Shown: in pieces, positions 52,165-64,000 of the stretch | Numbering within the stretch: the first letter of the stretch is position 1 | Layout: every line of letters begins with the position of its first letter | DNA from: Euglena gracilis | Lineage: Eukaryota > Euglenida > Euglenophyceae > Euglenales | Direction of reading: 5' to 3' | DNA: 64,000 bases | Assembly: GCA_039621445.1 (NCBI GenBank) | Contig: CP154956.1 | Location: 13,288,292-13,352,291 of the forward strand | Translations under genes and position numbers: made by a program | Notes under the pieces: model-generated | What the model was told of the DNA's origin: nothing | Database searches by the model: none | Seen by the model: the letters and a program-made list of their open reading frames with translations, nothing else

Positions 52165-52466
52165 GAAAGAAACCCCCCCCTATGTCCAACGACCATCCTC
52201 CGGTCAGAGGAAACCTTTTCGGAGGTTTGGCCAAGTTTTCGGCCTGGCCCGAAGCGCCGTGCTGAAAAATGCCATTTGTGGCACGTTTTGGGCATAATAT
52301 TGTCAAAATTGCCCAAAATTATCGGCGCAAGGCGCTGGAAGGGAAAGGGGGTACCCGGAACCCCCCCAACACTGATTTTTTTTACCCTTTGTCCAGCGAC
52401 CCCCCCCCCCCCAGTCAGGGGACAGAGGTCACCGGTCGTTGGCCATAGGGAGGGGAGGGGTAATTT
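52165..52466. mobile_element. Inverted-repeat element related to 50470-50891
   Basis: C run, TATGTCCAACGACC and CCGGTCAGAGG at the left; CCAGTCAGGGG, GGTCGTTGGCCATA and G-rich run at the right. A TA follows the right end (GGGGTAATTT). Confidence 0.65.
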
Positions 52467-53031
52467 TTTTGGCCTAATGTTCGCCTCAGTGGGTGTCTTT
52501 TTTTCAGCTGCAGCTGGCTGGCTGGTGGGACACCAGTCTGACTTCCCTTCCCCGGGGGTCTGAATCAAAGGTCTGGGCACTGTCAAACAGGTTCGGAGCC
52601 TCCCCGTCTGCTGGCACCCTCCACCTGCCACCCTCCCCGCTCTTGAATGCACCTCCCCTCTTTTGTGGTGTTTGCGATCTTGTTGTGCCCTTTGATGCCC
52701 CTCTTGTACAGAGAAGGATGATGCTGTTTTTATTCTTGGGGGGACCGGGGGGACTGCCACTCTCCCCCAGGATGAAGGTCGAGTAGGCCAATCAATAGCG
52801 TCAAATACTGAGCACATAAAATTTGCATAATTTGCATGCAAACCACATGCCCCCCCCTCCCGGGAAACTGCCATTCCTGAGAACCTCTCAGGGTCCCGCC
52901 CGGGAAGCTGTTAGGGTCCCCGGTACCGGCCAATCTGTCATTTTTCATTAACTTTCCCGTGAAATGTCCAACCTGAGAACTTGTCCCAGGAAACTGCCAG
53001 GGTCCTTGGCACTGGCCAACTTGTCGTCATA

Positions 53032-53213
53032 CCTCCCCCCCCCTTGTCGTTGACACGGCATGTCGTTGACACACCCCCCATGTCAACGACACCTTTCTGG
53101 AACACTACCTATTGAATCACAGTGACATTGACATGGCGTGTCGTTGACACCCCCCCCGTGTCAACGGCACTCTCCTGGAACATTGGCGTGTCAACGACAA
53201 GGGGGGGGGGAGG
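53032..53213. mobile_element. TA-flanked element (CTTGTCGTTGACAC family), 182 bp
   Basis: CCTC run CTTGTCGTTGACAC and GTGTCAACGACAAG run GAGG are perfect inverse ends, between TA at 53030 and 53214. Two internal TGTCGTTGACAC/GTGTCAACG(A/G)CA pairs. The whole can form a cruciform. Confidence 0.9.
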
Positions 53214-53249
53214 TAGGAAGTTGTCAGGTCCCCGGTACGAAAGAATATT

Positions 53250-53421
53250 CGGCACTTTGCGCTTTGGATTTATGGACGCTTTTTTTGAACCTTTCCTTGA
53301 AAGTCATTGCTTTTTGTGCATTCTTTACCATGCCAGTGTTCTTCGAAGCGTTTACCTGTATGATGGCTTGATGAATGTGATGATGATTTACAAGAAACCT
53401 GGACAATTAGAAGCAGAATGA
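53250..53421 (+). other. Exon-like open frame ending in a stop
   Basis: FGTLRFGFMDAFFEPFLESH through DGLMNVMMIYKKPGQLEAE and TGA at 53419. Balanced composition unlike surrounding tracts. Could be a last exon of an unidentified gene. Confidence 0.25.
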
Positions 53422-53717
53422 AGCCAGAGAGAATCTTGAGTTAGTAACTGGGGGGGTATTTCTTAAGCCGGAAGGGACCCTACCCAGCCAGTCAGCACCC
53501 TTTCCCAACTACTCAGCTTGGGTGCAACCCCCCCCCCCCCGGGTCCGAAATAAAGTTTGGGCATCTCGGCCTATCTGGGTGAAGATTTTTGGAAAAGGTG
53601 GTTAAAATGGCCAGAGAGTCAAGTTTTTTTGAGGTTTTTTTGTGGGGGAGAGTTCACCTCAAGGTTTTGGCTAAAAAGTTCCGACCCAAGTGGGTTGGGG
53701 GTGGGTTTCCTGCTTGC

Positions 53718-53800
53718 TTTCAGGTGCCATTCTGGTCCAACCTGGCAGCCTGCAGGACTCTCAGGAGGAGCACCACTTTTCCTGTGAGCGTTCTTCAAAA
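53718..53800 (+). other. Exon-like sequence after a good acceptor
   Basis: CTTGCTTTCAG then a frame giving VPFWSNLAACRTLRR. V/I-P-F/Y-W would fit the segment after exon 8 in FAD7/8 (GIPYW), but the phase does not match exon 8, so the assignment is weak. Confidence 0.2.
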
Positions 53801-54151
53801 AATCCTCGGGGGGGTTTATGTGGTTTTTTGGAGGAAAGCCCTGGTGGGAGACCTCTAATTGGCGGTGTTGCAAAAAAGAGGAATCTTTTAAGACTATCGG
53901 AGACAAGCAAAACCAAATCTAGGTTGGGGTAATTGTGCGCAGGCTCATGTCGAGGGGGGGAGAACCACGCCATGTACTTGTCATTTATGCGGTTTGCATT
54001 CGGCAACGCCTTTGCTTCCATTCTTTTGACCGTCCCTCTGGTTTCAGACCACAAGGTTTTTTTGCTCAAGGGCTGCCCTGGCAGACACATGCTCTTTGAC
54101 TGCGTTCACGCACGCAGGCGCACGCGTGCACGCACGCACGCGCGCACACAC

Positions 54152-54439
<288 letters not shown>

Positions 54440-54497
54440 CACCTGCCACACACACACACACACCACACACACACACACACACACACCACACACACAC

Positions 54498-54532
<35 letters not shown>

Positions 54533-54639
54533 CCACACCCACCCACACCCACACCCACACCCACACACATGCACAAAAAACACAGATGCAGACCAGACCA
54601 GACCATAACTTTCCGAATTCATTCGCCCATATTCTATTT

Positions 54640-54783
54640 GCTTGCTTTTTCCCACAGCATCGTAGGCACTTCTCTGCCTGCACAGAATGCATGGTCGCCT
54701 ATTCGTCTTCAGAGGTGCCCTTTGGGTCCCTTACCCAGGCCGGGGCATACAATACCAACGTTCCATTTATCTCTGGGACTCCT
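54640..54783 (+). other. Exon-like island between two CA tracts
   Basis: TTTTTCCCACAG acceptor-like, then non-repetitive sequence open in all three frames (for example HRRHFSACTECMVAYSSSEV or RLFVFRGALWVPYPGRG). Frame and function unresolved. Confidence 0.3.
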
Positions 54784-55500
<717 letters not shown>

Positions 55501-55690
55501 TGTGTGTGTGTGTGTGTGTGCATGCGTGCGTGTCATAGACTTTTAAGCACAACTGAGATCCACGCACCCACAGCTATAAAACCACCGGGCCCTCCCCCAC
55601 CATCCGTTGTTTCTCCAACCATCCTGAAAAGTTTACTCACTTTATATCCACGTCACACACAGGCAGGCGACAGTTGCCGGCGTTCCTAAT

Positions 55691-55945
55691 TTGGTTTCTT
55701 CCGAATTTTTGGGTGGCAACTCCTACCTCGCTGAAAATGGCCATTCCTCATCGGTGGGGTGTGCCGTGCCCCAACCCCGGCCGGGGGCAGCGGCGCGCCA
55801 GGGAGTGTCGGCGGGCATGCGGGAAAAGCCGTTCGGGAAGCCGCTGCTGACCCGTGGCGGGTCCGGACTTCAGCGCCTCGACGGAGCCTTCGGGGCCCTC
55901 TGGGGGGAGCAGTCGGGCATGAAGCGCTTCTTCATTTCAGAGGTG
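55691..55945 (+). other. Exon-like open frame, unidentified
   Basis: VSSEFLGGNSYLAENGHSSS, AAARQGVSAGMREKPFGKPL and FGALWGEQSGMKRFFISE, then a gtgtgt donor-like site. Natural-looking composition; family not recognised. Might join the islands at 55306 and 56749. Confidence 0.4.
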
Positions 55946-56748
55946 TGTCTCCCAACCCCCAGGCCACCTCCCTCACCCACACGAGGTTGCCCCCCCCCCC
56001 GCCCTGTGAGGCTGTTGCCTACCATGAGAAGTTGGCATCTTGGGCCTGGTTTGGCTTTCTTGTAAATAAAGGGAATTTCAAAAAGCGAAATTCAAGTTGT
56101 CTGGATGGATTAAAAGGTAAAGCTTGTCATGGTGTGTTTTATTTTTATTTTTTTGCGTGTTTTGCGCGTCTTGTGTGGGTGGGTGGGACAGTTGGCATGT
56201 GTGGGGGTTGGGGTCGGGACAGGAACAGCCCGCAGGGTTGACCGATAAAGCCGCAGCTCCGCCATCTGTGCGGGTGGATAAAATTGTTGACAAGTGCTGG
56301 CACACAAAGGGCCTGAAACTGATCCCGGCAAAACCCTGCTGCCAACCCCCTTCCTTCCACCGACCAAGCTCGCTTGGTCATCCAGACACGCCAAATCGGA
56401 TTTATGACCCCCCCTTTGCTTTGGGATTTTTTTTTCTGAACCTGTGGCCCCTCCCCCCTGGCTAACTCCAACGGGCCAACCACCAAAAGGGACCCGGGTT
56501 ACTGTGGATCCTGACACTTCCCCAGGCTGGGCATGACAATTGCTGGGGGACAGGGAGTGACTTGTTGTGCTGGAAAGTCCATTACAAAGCCTCCTCGGGG
56601 GGTTGCCACGTTCCCGGGCTTGTACCAGTTCCTCTGTCAGGTGACAAATTTCGGTGGATTGACGAGAGGGGGTGGGTTGGCTGAATGCCGCTGCCCTCTC
56701 CCTCCTTCCCTCTCCCTCCCTCCCTCTCTTTCTCTTCTTCCCCTTGCA

Positions 56749-56862
56749 GACCATCACCTCCGGCGCATCGATTTTGTTTGGACCACTGATCGCCGTGGTG
56801 GCAAGCAGGCGGTCTTTTTGGGCCCCAGACACATTAGAATGGTGTTCTGGCTAGTCGACTGA
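56749..56862 (+). other. Exon-like sequence after a strong polypyrimidine acceptor
   Basis: CTTCCCCTTGCAG then DHHLRRIDFVWTTDRRGGKQ and AVFLGPRHIRMVFWLVD with stop at 56860 in one frame, or TITSGASILFGPLIAVVASR in another. Could be a terminal exon. Confidence 0.35.
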
Positions 56863-58170
56863 CTAGCCACTCCAATTGAAGCTACCCATGCATTGTGGTG
56901 TTTACCCGAATGTGACAACACAGCATGTCCAAAACAAAGTTTTTTTTATTTTATTTTGGACGCTTCGAACAGTTGCACACAAAAGGAAGTGAAAATCGGT
57001 CGACCGACACCGACTAGTCGATAGGGCAATTGGCTAGTCGATCGACCAGTTGATCGACCAGCAGCACCTCCTCTCCCCCACTCTATGTTGGGGAGCCGTC
57101 CTTTTGTTGACCATTTAGGTTTCTCCTCCGAATTCTCGCAGGACCTGCAGGATCCCAACTTACGCAACAGGGAGGGGGGGGGCAGCTAGGAGTGCTCATC
57201 CAGGTCAGTCTTTGGTCTCCTCCGAAAGGCCTGTCAACTGCTTCCCAGGAAATCACCCCCGCCTGATTGGCACCACCTTCGGGTTCCAGGAACCACCAAG
57301 TAGCAATTATGGGTTGCCGGACAAGCCAAGAAAATCTTTTCGGCCTTGGCACGGGAAGGAATTCCTAGCGGCTGGGAGCCAAGTACCAAATTATGGGGGG
57401 TCAAAAGGGGGGTGTATCCCACCCCAGGAAATTTTCAGGACGGTGCTTGCCAACCTGTAATGATAGAAAGCTGTCAGGGTCACCGGCACTGGCCACCCTG
57501 ACAGGTGGGGGGGGTGTGTACCCCCACCCCCAGGAAATTGCCAAAGTCCCTGAACTGCCCAACCTGTCAACGTGGGAAATTGTCCTGGCTGCCGTCAGGA
57601 ACAACGAAGGAGTCATCCAGCTCCACATAATAGGCGTACAAACAGTTGGCTCCCCTGATTTTTTCTTCTTGTTGCCCTGCACCAGCAAGCAAGCTGCAGA
57701 GAGGGGACAACGCTTGCTTCCTGTGGCAACAATCTGTCTGCTCCCATTTCTGGAAGTGCAAATTCGCAGCCTCCCCCCCCCCCCCGGCCTTGCCCGTGCC
57801 AGCCAGCCCCAGGGCAGTCCATTTGGGATTTCTGTTTTTTTTTTTTGCTTTGGACCGGACCGCCCCTAGGCAGAGCGCTGGCCAATGGCGGTCCAGCGTC
57901 AACCAGGGTTGAAAACAACTAGTAGTCACACGTTCTTTGGAAGGTGGATGGGCGATGGTCCAGGGATGCCAGAAATCACTGTTTCCTCCAACCTTTTTTT
58001 TTTTTGCCATTTTCTGGCCATTTTGCCCGCGGATTTTGCATGGAACGTGGTAAGACGGGGAATTTTGTTATTTACTTTTTATTTCATTTTATATTACTTT
58101 TATATTATTTTGTATGGTCACATGCCATTTTTGTTTTTATTTGCTTTTATTCGTTTGATTTTTTTTGACC
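56863..58170. other. No confident gene; GTCAGGGTC- and CTAGTCGAC-type short repeats
   Basis: GACTAGTCGATxxGGCAATTGGCTAGTCGATCG at 57000-57060 forms local palindromes. CCTGTCAGGGTGG/CCACCCTGACAGG at 57470-57510 flanks C/G runs, another possible poly-C/G inverted-repeat element (about 57470-57570). Confidence 0.4.
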
Positions 58171-58184
58171 ACCATGTCAAAAAA

Positions 58185-58391
58185 AATTACACCCCTGCAC
58201 ACCACCGCCTGGGCCCAACCCTCCTCGCCTTCCTGTACGACGAGCGGCGCAAGCCGAAGGGCGCCGGCGCCCTCCGCCCCCTCGACGCCATAGGCGGGTC
58301 GCCGCTGCTGCCGCTGACGGTGCCCCTCAGTGGGCTGCGGACCCCACCCCAGACCCCGGCTGGGCCGCCCACTCCCCAGGGGGGAAATTGA
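58185..58391 (+). other. GC-rich exon-like island, unidentified
   Basis: YTPAHHRLGPTLLAFLYDER, RKPKGAGALRPLDAIGGSPL and LPLTVPLSGLRTP, then Pro-rich to a stop at 58389. Follows a T-rich tract. Typical of Euglena exon composition here. Confidence 0.4.
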
Positions 58392-61090
58392 TACCCACAA
58401 TTTTCCTGCAATTTCCGCATTTTCCGCAAATTTTCCGCAACTTTTTCGAAGGCCTCCGATATCAACCCCCCCCCCCCCAGGTGGAGAGGGCGCCAGCATG
58501 AGCGGAGTTTAAAGGTGTGGCCGACTCGACCCGAGGGGGGGGGTGCTTACACCAGTGTTGCTCGTCTGGACAGTGGTGAAAGTGGTCCCTGGCCACTCAC
58601 CGCACAGCAAACTGGGCCGGAAAAGCGAAGGTAGCGCCGGCCATTAGCAGAAAGAAGCCTTAGTACAACTAAGGGGGGGGGTGCTCACATGTGGGCAGGC
58701 ACCCGAGGGTACTGCGAGTTCCCCTTCTCTCAGGGTTGGTCTAAATGGTTTGGAAAGGTTGGCGCAGTGACGAATTTCGATGATGGGGAGGTGAGAAAAG
58801 CAGGGCGTAGCTGAAAAATCTTGCCGAACTAGTCTCCAATGTGTGAGGTTTGTCTCAACTTTAAGCCCGACAATGGGGGGAAGTGTTCCGGGTGGAAGTG
58901 TGGGAGGTATGTGAGTGTGGGGTGGTCCAACCAGGTCGCTCCCCTCCCCCCACTTGTGAAACCCCACCAACTGTGTATGCCCTCCTGGGGAATACACAGT
59001 TGTGGAACGAGTGTGCTGTCCCAGCCAGAAGTCCGCTCAGCACAGCAGTGCCGACGATGCCTGCGAAGCACGCATTTGTCCGGAGCTCTGCTGGCCTGGG
59101 CCAGGCAATGAGGTGGTGCTCGGGGTTGGCCCATAATTCGCTTGGCCCCTGTGTGACTCCCGGAAGGTGGGAGTGGGTTTTCGGGAATGGGTGGGTGGGC
59201 TGGGGCTGCTGGACCCCCCCATGGTGCACATGGGTCAGATTTTGCCCTAGCCGAGGCCGAAGGTTGGAAATTTTTTTGAGGATTTTTGGATTTTGGGTGG
59301 GTGGTTGACACTCTGGGGGGGGGGGGTTGTGGGTGGGTGGGTTTTTGAAAAAAGTGTGTTTGTGGGTTTGGGTTGACCCGGGGAAAAGTGCCCTCCCTGG
59401 GTCATTGAGTGAATGAATCTATGGTTCGGCAGCCTGAGATTTGCTCTGCCCATCAGGGAAAAAAGTGTTTGCACACATTCAGGTATTTATGCCTACCTAC
59501 AGGCGGGAACACGGTCGTTAAGTGCTGAATGGCTGACAAGTGCGGTGGGAGTTCAATAGAAGCAAAAACATTGTTCGAGCGAAAATGAAAGCACCCCATT
59601 TAACTCCCTCTGAAGGTGGTGCGTGTCGAAACTGGCCGCAAGTGGACAATTGTGGTTCACCGGGATTTCAACAATGCCAGACTTTTTTTTTGGTGGGCTG
59701 TCCGCAACAGCGGTTGTTTCACCGCCCCTGCCTCCGTTCCCCATTTCTGTGTCCAAAAAGCCTCCAAACCGAAAAATGTTCCATCGCTGGACCCTTTTTC
59801 CTGGGCGTTGAATGGCGTTTACTGGGCCCTGTGGCACCAAACTGGCCAAACATCCTGGCTTCAAACTGGCCACCACCTGTGACAGCCCCCCCCCCATCAC
59901 CAAATTGGGCCACCCGTGACAGCCCCCAAACTGGCCACTCCGTTGTGTGGCATTTGACGACAGATGTGCCCTTCTAGATGAAAACTTCGGGGCCCCCGGA
60001 AGACACATCGTGGGGGCCCACGGACGACACTCGATAGCCGAGCCTCCACCCCCTCCCCATGGAGCGTCACGAAGCGCCCGTGCTGGCTGGGGCGGTACGC
60101 GGAGAGCTCCATCCCGGACTACCTGCGGGGGCAGCTCCCGGGGGCAGGCCTTTCCTCAGCTGGGGGTCAGGCACGTGGAATACGCACCTCCAACTCCGAT
60201 TTTTTTTTTTGCAGCAACCCATGCATGTCATCCCCCCCCCCCCGAGAAGTTGTCGCAGAGGCTTGTGCCAGCAGACTTGTCAGGTGACACCGACAACTTC
60301 AGCCGGGGGGGGGGGGGATTTGTTCTTTTCTTCTTCAATATGGAGCAATTTTTTGAGGGGATTTTCTGAGACAAGGCCTGACAGGGGCTTCTGGGCTTCG
60401 ACCCGGCCGGAGTGAAGGCTGAGGGGGTTGGCCACATCCCTGCAACAGGGGGACGACTGCTGAAATGTGTCAGCCTGCCTGCTTCCTTCTCTCCTTCACT
60501 GGTTCGAAAGCGAGAATGAGAGAGACAGAGGAGATGAGATGAGAGGACTTTGGGTGAAGGAGGTTGGGCTGATTGGGGGCCGGGACCCTGTCGGTCCCGG
60601 CCGTGTACCAGAGCATCCCAGATTAGCTTCATGTCAAGGAGAGGGGGTAGCGCCACAAGCCCCCAATTCGGGGCAACTGGAACACACGGGCCGTTCCTCG
60701 GGTGTTGGCACACTCGAGGGCATGTAACTGCAGAGTTGCTCTCCAGGTGGGTGCCCAAGGAACTGTGACTCGCCCGCCTGGATCGAGCCGTGGGTGGCCC
60801 CAGGGTCGGCATACCCTTGGGGTCCATGCCATGACTAGCCCACCCGCAGAGCATGCACGCCCAGACACGAGGCGGTGTGCCACCACCGTGGCACGGAATA
60901 ATGGCCCCACTGGCTGACTGGGTCCCAAACCGCCTTTGGTCTGCCTTTTCTGCTTTTGCGGCAAAGAGAGAGGCAGCAGATGTTGTGTGTTATATTGTTT
61001 TAGCAAGTAATTCTTAATGGAAAAAAACTCAACTGCATTCTCGTAGCAGCAAGCAAACATCGACGTGTACACAAACACACGGATGCGTAC
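58392..61090. other. Mixed stretch, weak exon-like pieces only
   Basis: 59610-59690 gives VVRVETGRKWTIVVHRDFNN in one frame; 60050-60170 gives KRPCWLGRYAESSIPDYLRG in one frame. Both are followed by T- or C-runs. Neither is supported by matching borders. Confidence 0.25.
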
Positions 61091-61146
61091 TCATGACCCA
61101 CACGCACGCGCACGCACGCACACACACACACACGCACACACACACA
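61090..61146. repeat. Short CA/CG microsatellite
   Basis: CACACGCACGCGCACGCACG then CA repeat. Confidence 0.9.
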
Positions 61147-61479
61147 ATTCTAATTTCATTACAGTGGGCAATCTCTGCCTGTATCTTCCATCGCTGTCTC
61201 AAATCTTCGCCACTCAATACTGTTGCCGCTGAGCCAAGCTCGGACGCAGGCTCGTTTCTGCATTTGCTGCTCTGTCCACACAGGCCCTGAGAACATTCAC
61301 CCAGCCGGTGGCCACCACGTGAACGCCACCATGCGTTCGGTTCCCAACCACCGTACCCATGGCATGGTCCAAAATAATGCCAAGCGGCCGCACCAGTCAG
61401 GGACGTGCCTGCGTCGCGCCGGCCAAGCCACTCCACGCGATGGAGGTCGCACGCAAGCACCTATGAGGTGGCGGGGCGT

Positions 61480-61560
61480 GGCTGGGCGTGACTGGTCATG
61501 ACTGGGCGTGTGACTGGGCGTGTGACTGGGCGTGACCGGACGTGACCGGACGTATTTGGG
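61480..61560 (+). repeat. TGACTGGGCGTG tandem units
   Basis: Six or more copies of GTGACTGGGCGTG or GTGACCGGACGT variants; similar GACTGGGCGTG units at 44860-44920. Confidence 0.85.
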
Positions 61561-61574
61561 TCTGTGATTCTGGG

Positions 61575-61765
61575 GCCCATAGGCGCTTGGTCACGCGCGC
61601 CCGTGTGGCGCTGCTGCTGGCGGCGGGGCAGGTGGCGCCTCACGGGGCCGGCGTGCCAGCCGCAGTGGCCTGCCTGCCGCTGCTGCAGTCCGCCGCGGAG
61701 GGGCCCGGCCGGGCGTTGGTGTGGGGGGCGGAAGGCTGGCGTAGAACGTTGACCTGTCACGGTGA
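61575..61765 (+). other. GC-rich exon-like island, unidentified
   Basis: RRLVTRARVALLLAAGQVAP, HGAGVPAAVACLPLLQSAAE and GPGRALVWGAEGWRR in one frame. High GC, Ala/Leu-rich helix-like. Confidence 0.35.
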
Positions 61766-61799
61766 ACGTCTCCAAAAACGGGTGCAGGGGATGTCGCCC

Positions 61800-62260
61800 T
61801 GGGGTAAACCCTCCCCCAAATGAATAATTCTTTGAGCCAAACACGGCCCCAAAAACACCCAAAAATGGCCGTTTTGGGCCGCAAAAGCGCGCCGGAACAC
61901 GGGCCAGGCGTGTCGGCCCAGTCGGCGGTCAAAACGGCGAACGGGGGGCGATAGAAGGCCTCCGGGGGTGCATTTCGTCAGTGGAACACTTCCGGAAATA
62001 ATGTGTCTTTTCTCGAAATGTTTTCGAAAAATCGTTGTTTTGACTGATTTTTGGACCCCGGCGAAATGGCAGAGTCGGAAGAGGGGGGGGGGGGTGGGTG
62101 GGCCAATCCTATCCAGTTTGGACCCCTTCGCGGCTGAATAACTCGGGTCTGGTGGGGAGTTGGGGATTAAACAGAGGTGATTCGGAAACTAGAAATCCAG
62201 TCGCTGGCGACTGAAATAAAAATTATGGGAACCGGGTCGGGGTCATGGTGATAATCTGTG
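61800..62260 (-). repeat. Dispersed repeat R, copy 3
   Basis: Same orientation as copy 2, uninterrupted at the site where copy 2 carries the TA element. Ends ACCGGGTCGGGGTCATGGTG as in copy 2. Confidence 0.88.
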
Positions 62261-62384
62261 GTTTTCACGCTCTCCCCAGGGGCGGGAGGGGGGAGGGCGG
62301 GGGGTGTCAACCCCCCCCCCCCTTTTCCCCGGTGTTCAGGTTCAACCTCTTACCCACAAAGGGATAAGAGCATCGACCCCCCCC

Positions 62385-62700
62385 CTCGGGGTCTGACTTT
62401 GGCGGCCGAGTTAATCCGCCTCTCCTAACTTTGGGCCGCCGACCTGTATTTTGACCTGAAAATGAAGGTAAAAAATACAACAATGTCTGGCAATAAATTA
62501 CGGGGAAAAATAATTTTCTGCATCATCTGCCTTCCAAAAAATGCTAAATCTCATAAGAAAGTACAATAAATGACCCACCCCAAAGGGGGGTTTCAGGTGA
62601 CTTTTTGGCCCTATGGGGCTTCGAAAAATTTCCAAAGTTTTGGGGAGCTATTACCTCCCCCCCCCAAATAATGCCCCCCCTTGGGCTTGGACTTTGGGCG
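62385..62700 (+). repeat. Dispersed repeat copy 2 (partner at 21033-21365)
   Basis: GGGTCTGACTTTGGCGGCCG, AAAAATGCTAAATCTCATAA and CCCCAAAGGGGGGTTTC shared with copy 1, which lies in a desaturase intron. Confidence 0.7.
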
Positions 62701-62739
62701 AAAGGGGTCTTTCCGTGAGTGTGTATATTGATCTATGTA

Positions 62740-62895
62740 GAATCATTATCATTATCATTATTATTATCAGTGTATTGTATTGTATATTGTATTGTATTAT
62801 ATTATATATTATTGTATTATCATATATTATTATTATTATATATATATATATATATATTATTATTATTATTATTATTATTGTTATATTTATCTGTA
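62740..62895. repeat. ATT/TATA-rich low-complexity tract
   Basis: ATTATTATT and TATATATA repeats over about 150 bp. Confidence 0.95.
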
Positions 62896-62924
62896 TACAT
62901 TTAAAACACCAGCCCTGCAAAGTG

Positions 62925-63195
62925 TTGCCAAACGCTGGGGGCGGGGTCACTTCCACAACGGCGCCCTAGCCCAATCTGCTGCAGGACCCCAGCCCCCGCT
63001 CTGCCTCGGGGATCGTCTCCCTCCGGGCGCCCGGCCATCGGGTGCGGCTGCTGGCAAGCAGGCCGGGGCTCCTTGGCAGCGTGCTCCACCCCGATGTGCT
63101 CCCCGTATCGCAGAGGTTGCCCTCTGTGTCATGTTCTGGGCGGCCCGCCGCGACAGATCGAAACAGGAGAGCACCACCCGGCCGAATGGCGTGAG
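62925..63195 (+). other. GC-rich exon-like island, unidentified
   Basis: SVAKRWGRGHFHNGALAQSA, GPQPPLCLGDRLPPGARPSG and EVALCVMFWAARRDRSKQES in one frame, RVRLLASRPGLLGSVLHPDV in another. Sharply bounded by AT-rich sequence upstream. Confidence 0.35.
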
Positions 63196-63650
63196 TGCCC
63201 TCAAAGGTGGGGGGCGGGCGGCCAAACACACCCGTGGTGTCGGACAAAAAAGCGCTTGCTTTCGAGTGACATTTGCCCAATTTGCCCAATTTGCCCAATT
63301 TTAACCCTGTCTGGATCCACGACCGACCTGGGTCCAAATCCACTATTTTTTTTCTTCGAAAATCCACCCACGTACGACGCCCCGGGGTTAACCCGCCCAC
63401 CCAAATCCCACCCAAATGCAGCCAAAAAGGGTTTTTATTTCCAGCCACCCTTCACCTGGGCCCCCCCCCCCCCCCGGGGGGGGGATCGGCAGCCCCAACT
63501 GACCCACCCACTGTCGAAAACCCACTCTCTCTGGGGGGGTCACACAGGTGTTAAGCGAATCTATGTTCGACAATCTACGTTCTATCCTCTATGTTACCAT
63601 TATGAGGCCCTTGTTCCCCCCCACTGGCGTGACTCCGCACGTGGCCAAAT

Positions 63651-63953
63651 CAGGCCGTATTTTAGTCAGGTGCCAACCCCACCCCGGGGGGGAGGGGCGC
63701 CTGCCTGGGCAGGCACTCCAAGGCACTCCCGATCCGACCCCCCCCGGGGGGGTAGGGCACATGGCCAAAAGTGCCCTAGCACAGACCCCGGCGCCTCTGG
63801 CGCCAGGGAGCCAAAATGGCTATTTTCGAAGGAATGTGCCTGGGCACAGGCACAAATCCGGCCGACATCCCACCCCCCCCCCCCCCAGGGGGGTAGTGCC
63901 TGCCTAGGCACTCCGGACCCCCCCCCCCCCGGGGTTGGTAAAAAAACAGCCTG
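63651..63953. mobile_element. hAT-like MITE family C, copy 2
   Basis: CAGGCCGTATTTTAG ... TAAAAAAACAGCCTG, with GGCCAAAT before and GGCCAGAT after (7 of 8). The interior shares GCCTGCCTGGGCAGGCACTC and GGAATGTGCCTGG with 32935-33237. Confidence 0.88.
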
Positions 63954-64000
63954 GGCCAGATAACACCAGGTGTGACTGGGTGTGACTTGGCACGTGACCG

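Noticed and set aside
52490-52512. Fourth spliced-leader relic (AGTGGGTGTCTTTTTTTCAG)
   Set aside because: Ends CAG, not CG, and lacks the TAT/TAC part; fits a polypyrimidine tract with acceptor better, and no retroelement frame follows.
51491-52874. Minus-strand frames of 271 and 294 codons
   Set aside because: Run through C/G-run inverted-repeat elements, Gly/Pro-rich translation, no domain pattern.
60050-60170. Light-harvesting protein N-terminus (IPDYLRGQLPG)
   Set aside because: Only a short similarity to the DYLxGxLPG block; no helices or chlorophyll ligands follow.

Overview
The window looks like nuclear DNA of a euglenid, most likely Euglena gracilis or a close relative. Three positions carry near copies of the Euglena spliced leader (core TGAGTGTCTATTTTTTTCG) directly upstream of retrotransposon start codons. 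One gene has introns whose borders are short direct repeats instead of GT-AG. A second gene has GT-AG introns up to about 11 kb long and begins with a two-hydrophobic-segment presequence of the Euglena plastid-import type. Most annotated bases are mobile elements; recognisable host coding sequence is under 2 kb.

Bases 1-17,500 are a graveyard of non-LTR (LINE-like) retrotransposons. They include an RT copy whose middle is inverted (97-1565), two C-terminal ORF2 pieces placed head to head (3987-4961 minus, 4984-6012 plus), an RT copy on the minus strand (6310-7690), and a long element at about 8212-15340. The long element has a spliced-leader 5' end, a 2A-like peptide (LTCGDVEANPGP), RT motifs and a C-terminal cysteine/histidine region. 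It is broken by a TA-flanked element, a hAT-like MITE with an 8-bp target duplication, a 98-bp retroposon with a 12-bp target duplication, and a larger insert. Two further spliced-leader-tagged 5' ends follow at 15376 and 16632.

Bases 17,998-50,728 hold the recognisable exons of a plastid-type omega-3 (FAD7/8-like) fatty acid desaturase. Eight exons join in phase and encode a bipartite presequence, the first two histidine boxes (HDCGH and HWHHH) and two later membrane segments. The third histidine box was not found. Its introns are filled with hAT-like MITEs with 8-bp target duplications, TA-flanked poly-C/poly-G inverted-repeat elements and a 1.2-kb direct duplication (27,412-28,657 and 40,819-42,054). 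A decayed duplicate of the HDCGH exon lies at 25,301.

A complete family-25-type glycosyltransferase gene (42,681-48,318, 8 exons, 229 codons plus stop) sits on the same strand inside the desaturase intron 38,966-50,542. All seven of its intron borders carry in-phase direct repeats of 3-7 bp and none obeys GT-AG, so two intron classes lie side by side, one gene nested in the other.

Bases 48,319-64,000 hold more TA-flanked elements, three copies of a dispersed repeat (one interrupted by a clean TA-element insertion), very long CA tracts, and several GC-rich exon-like islands on the plus strand that I could not assign to a family. The window ends in another hAT-like MITE.
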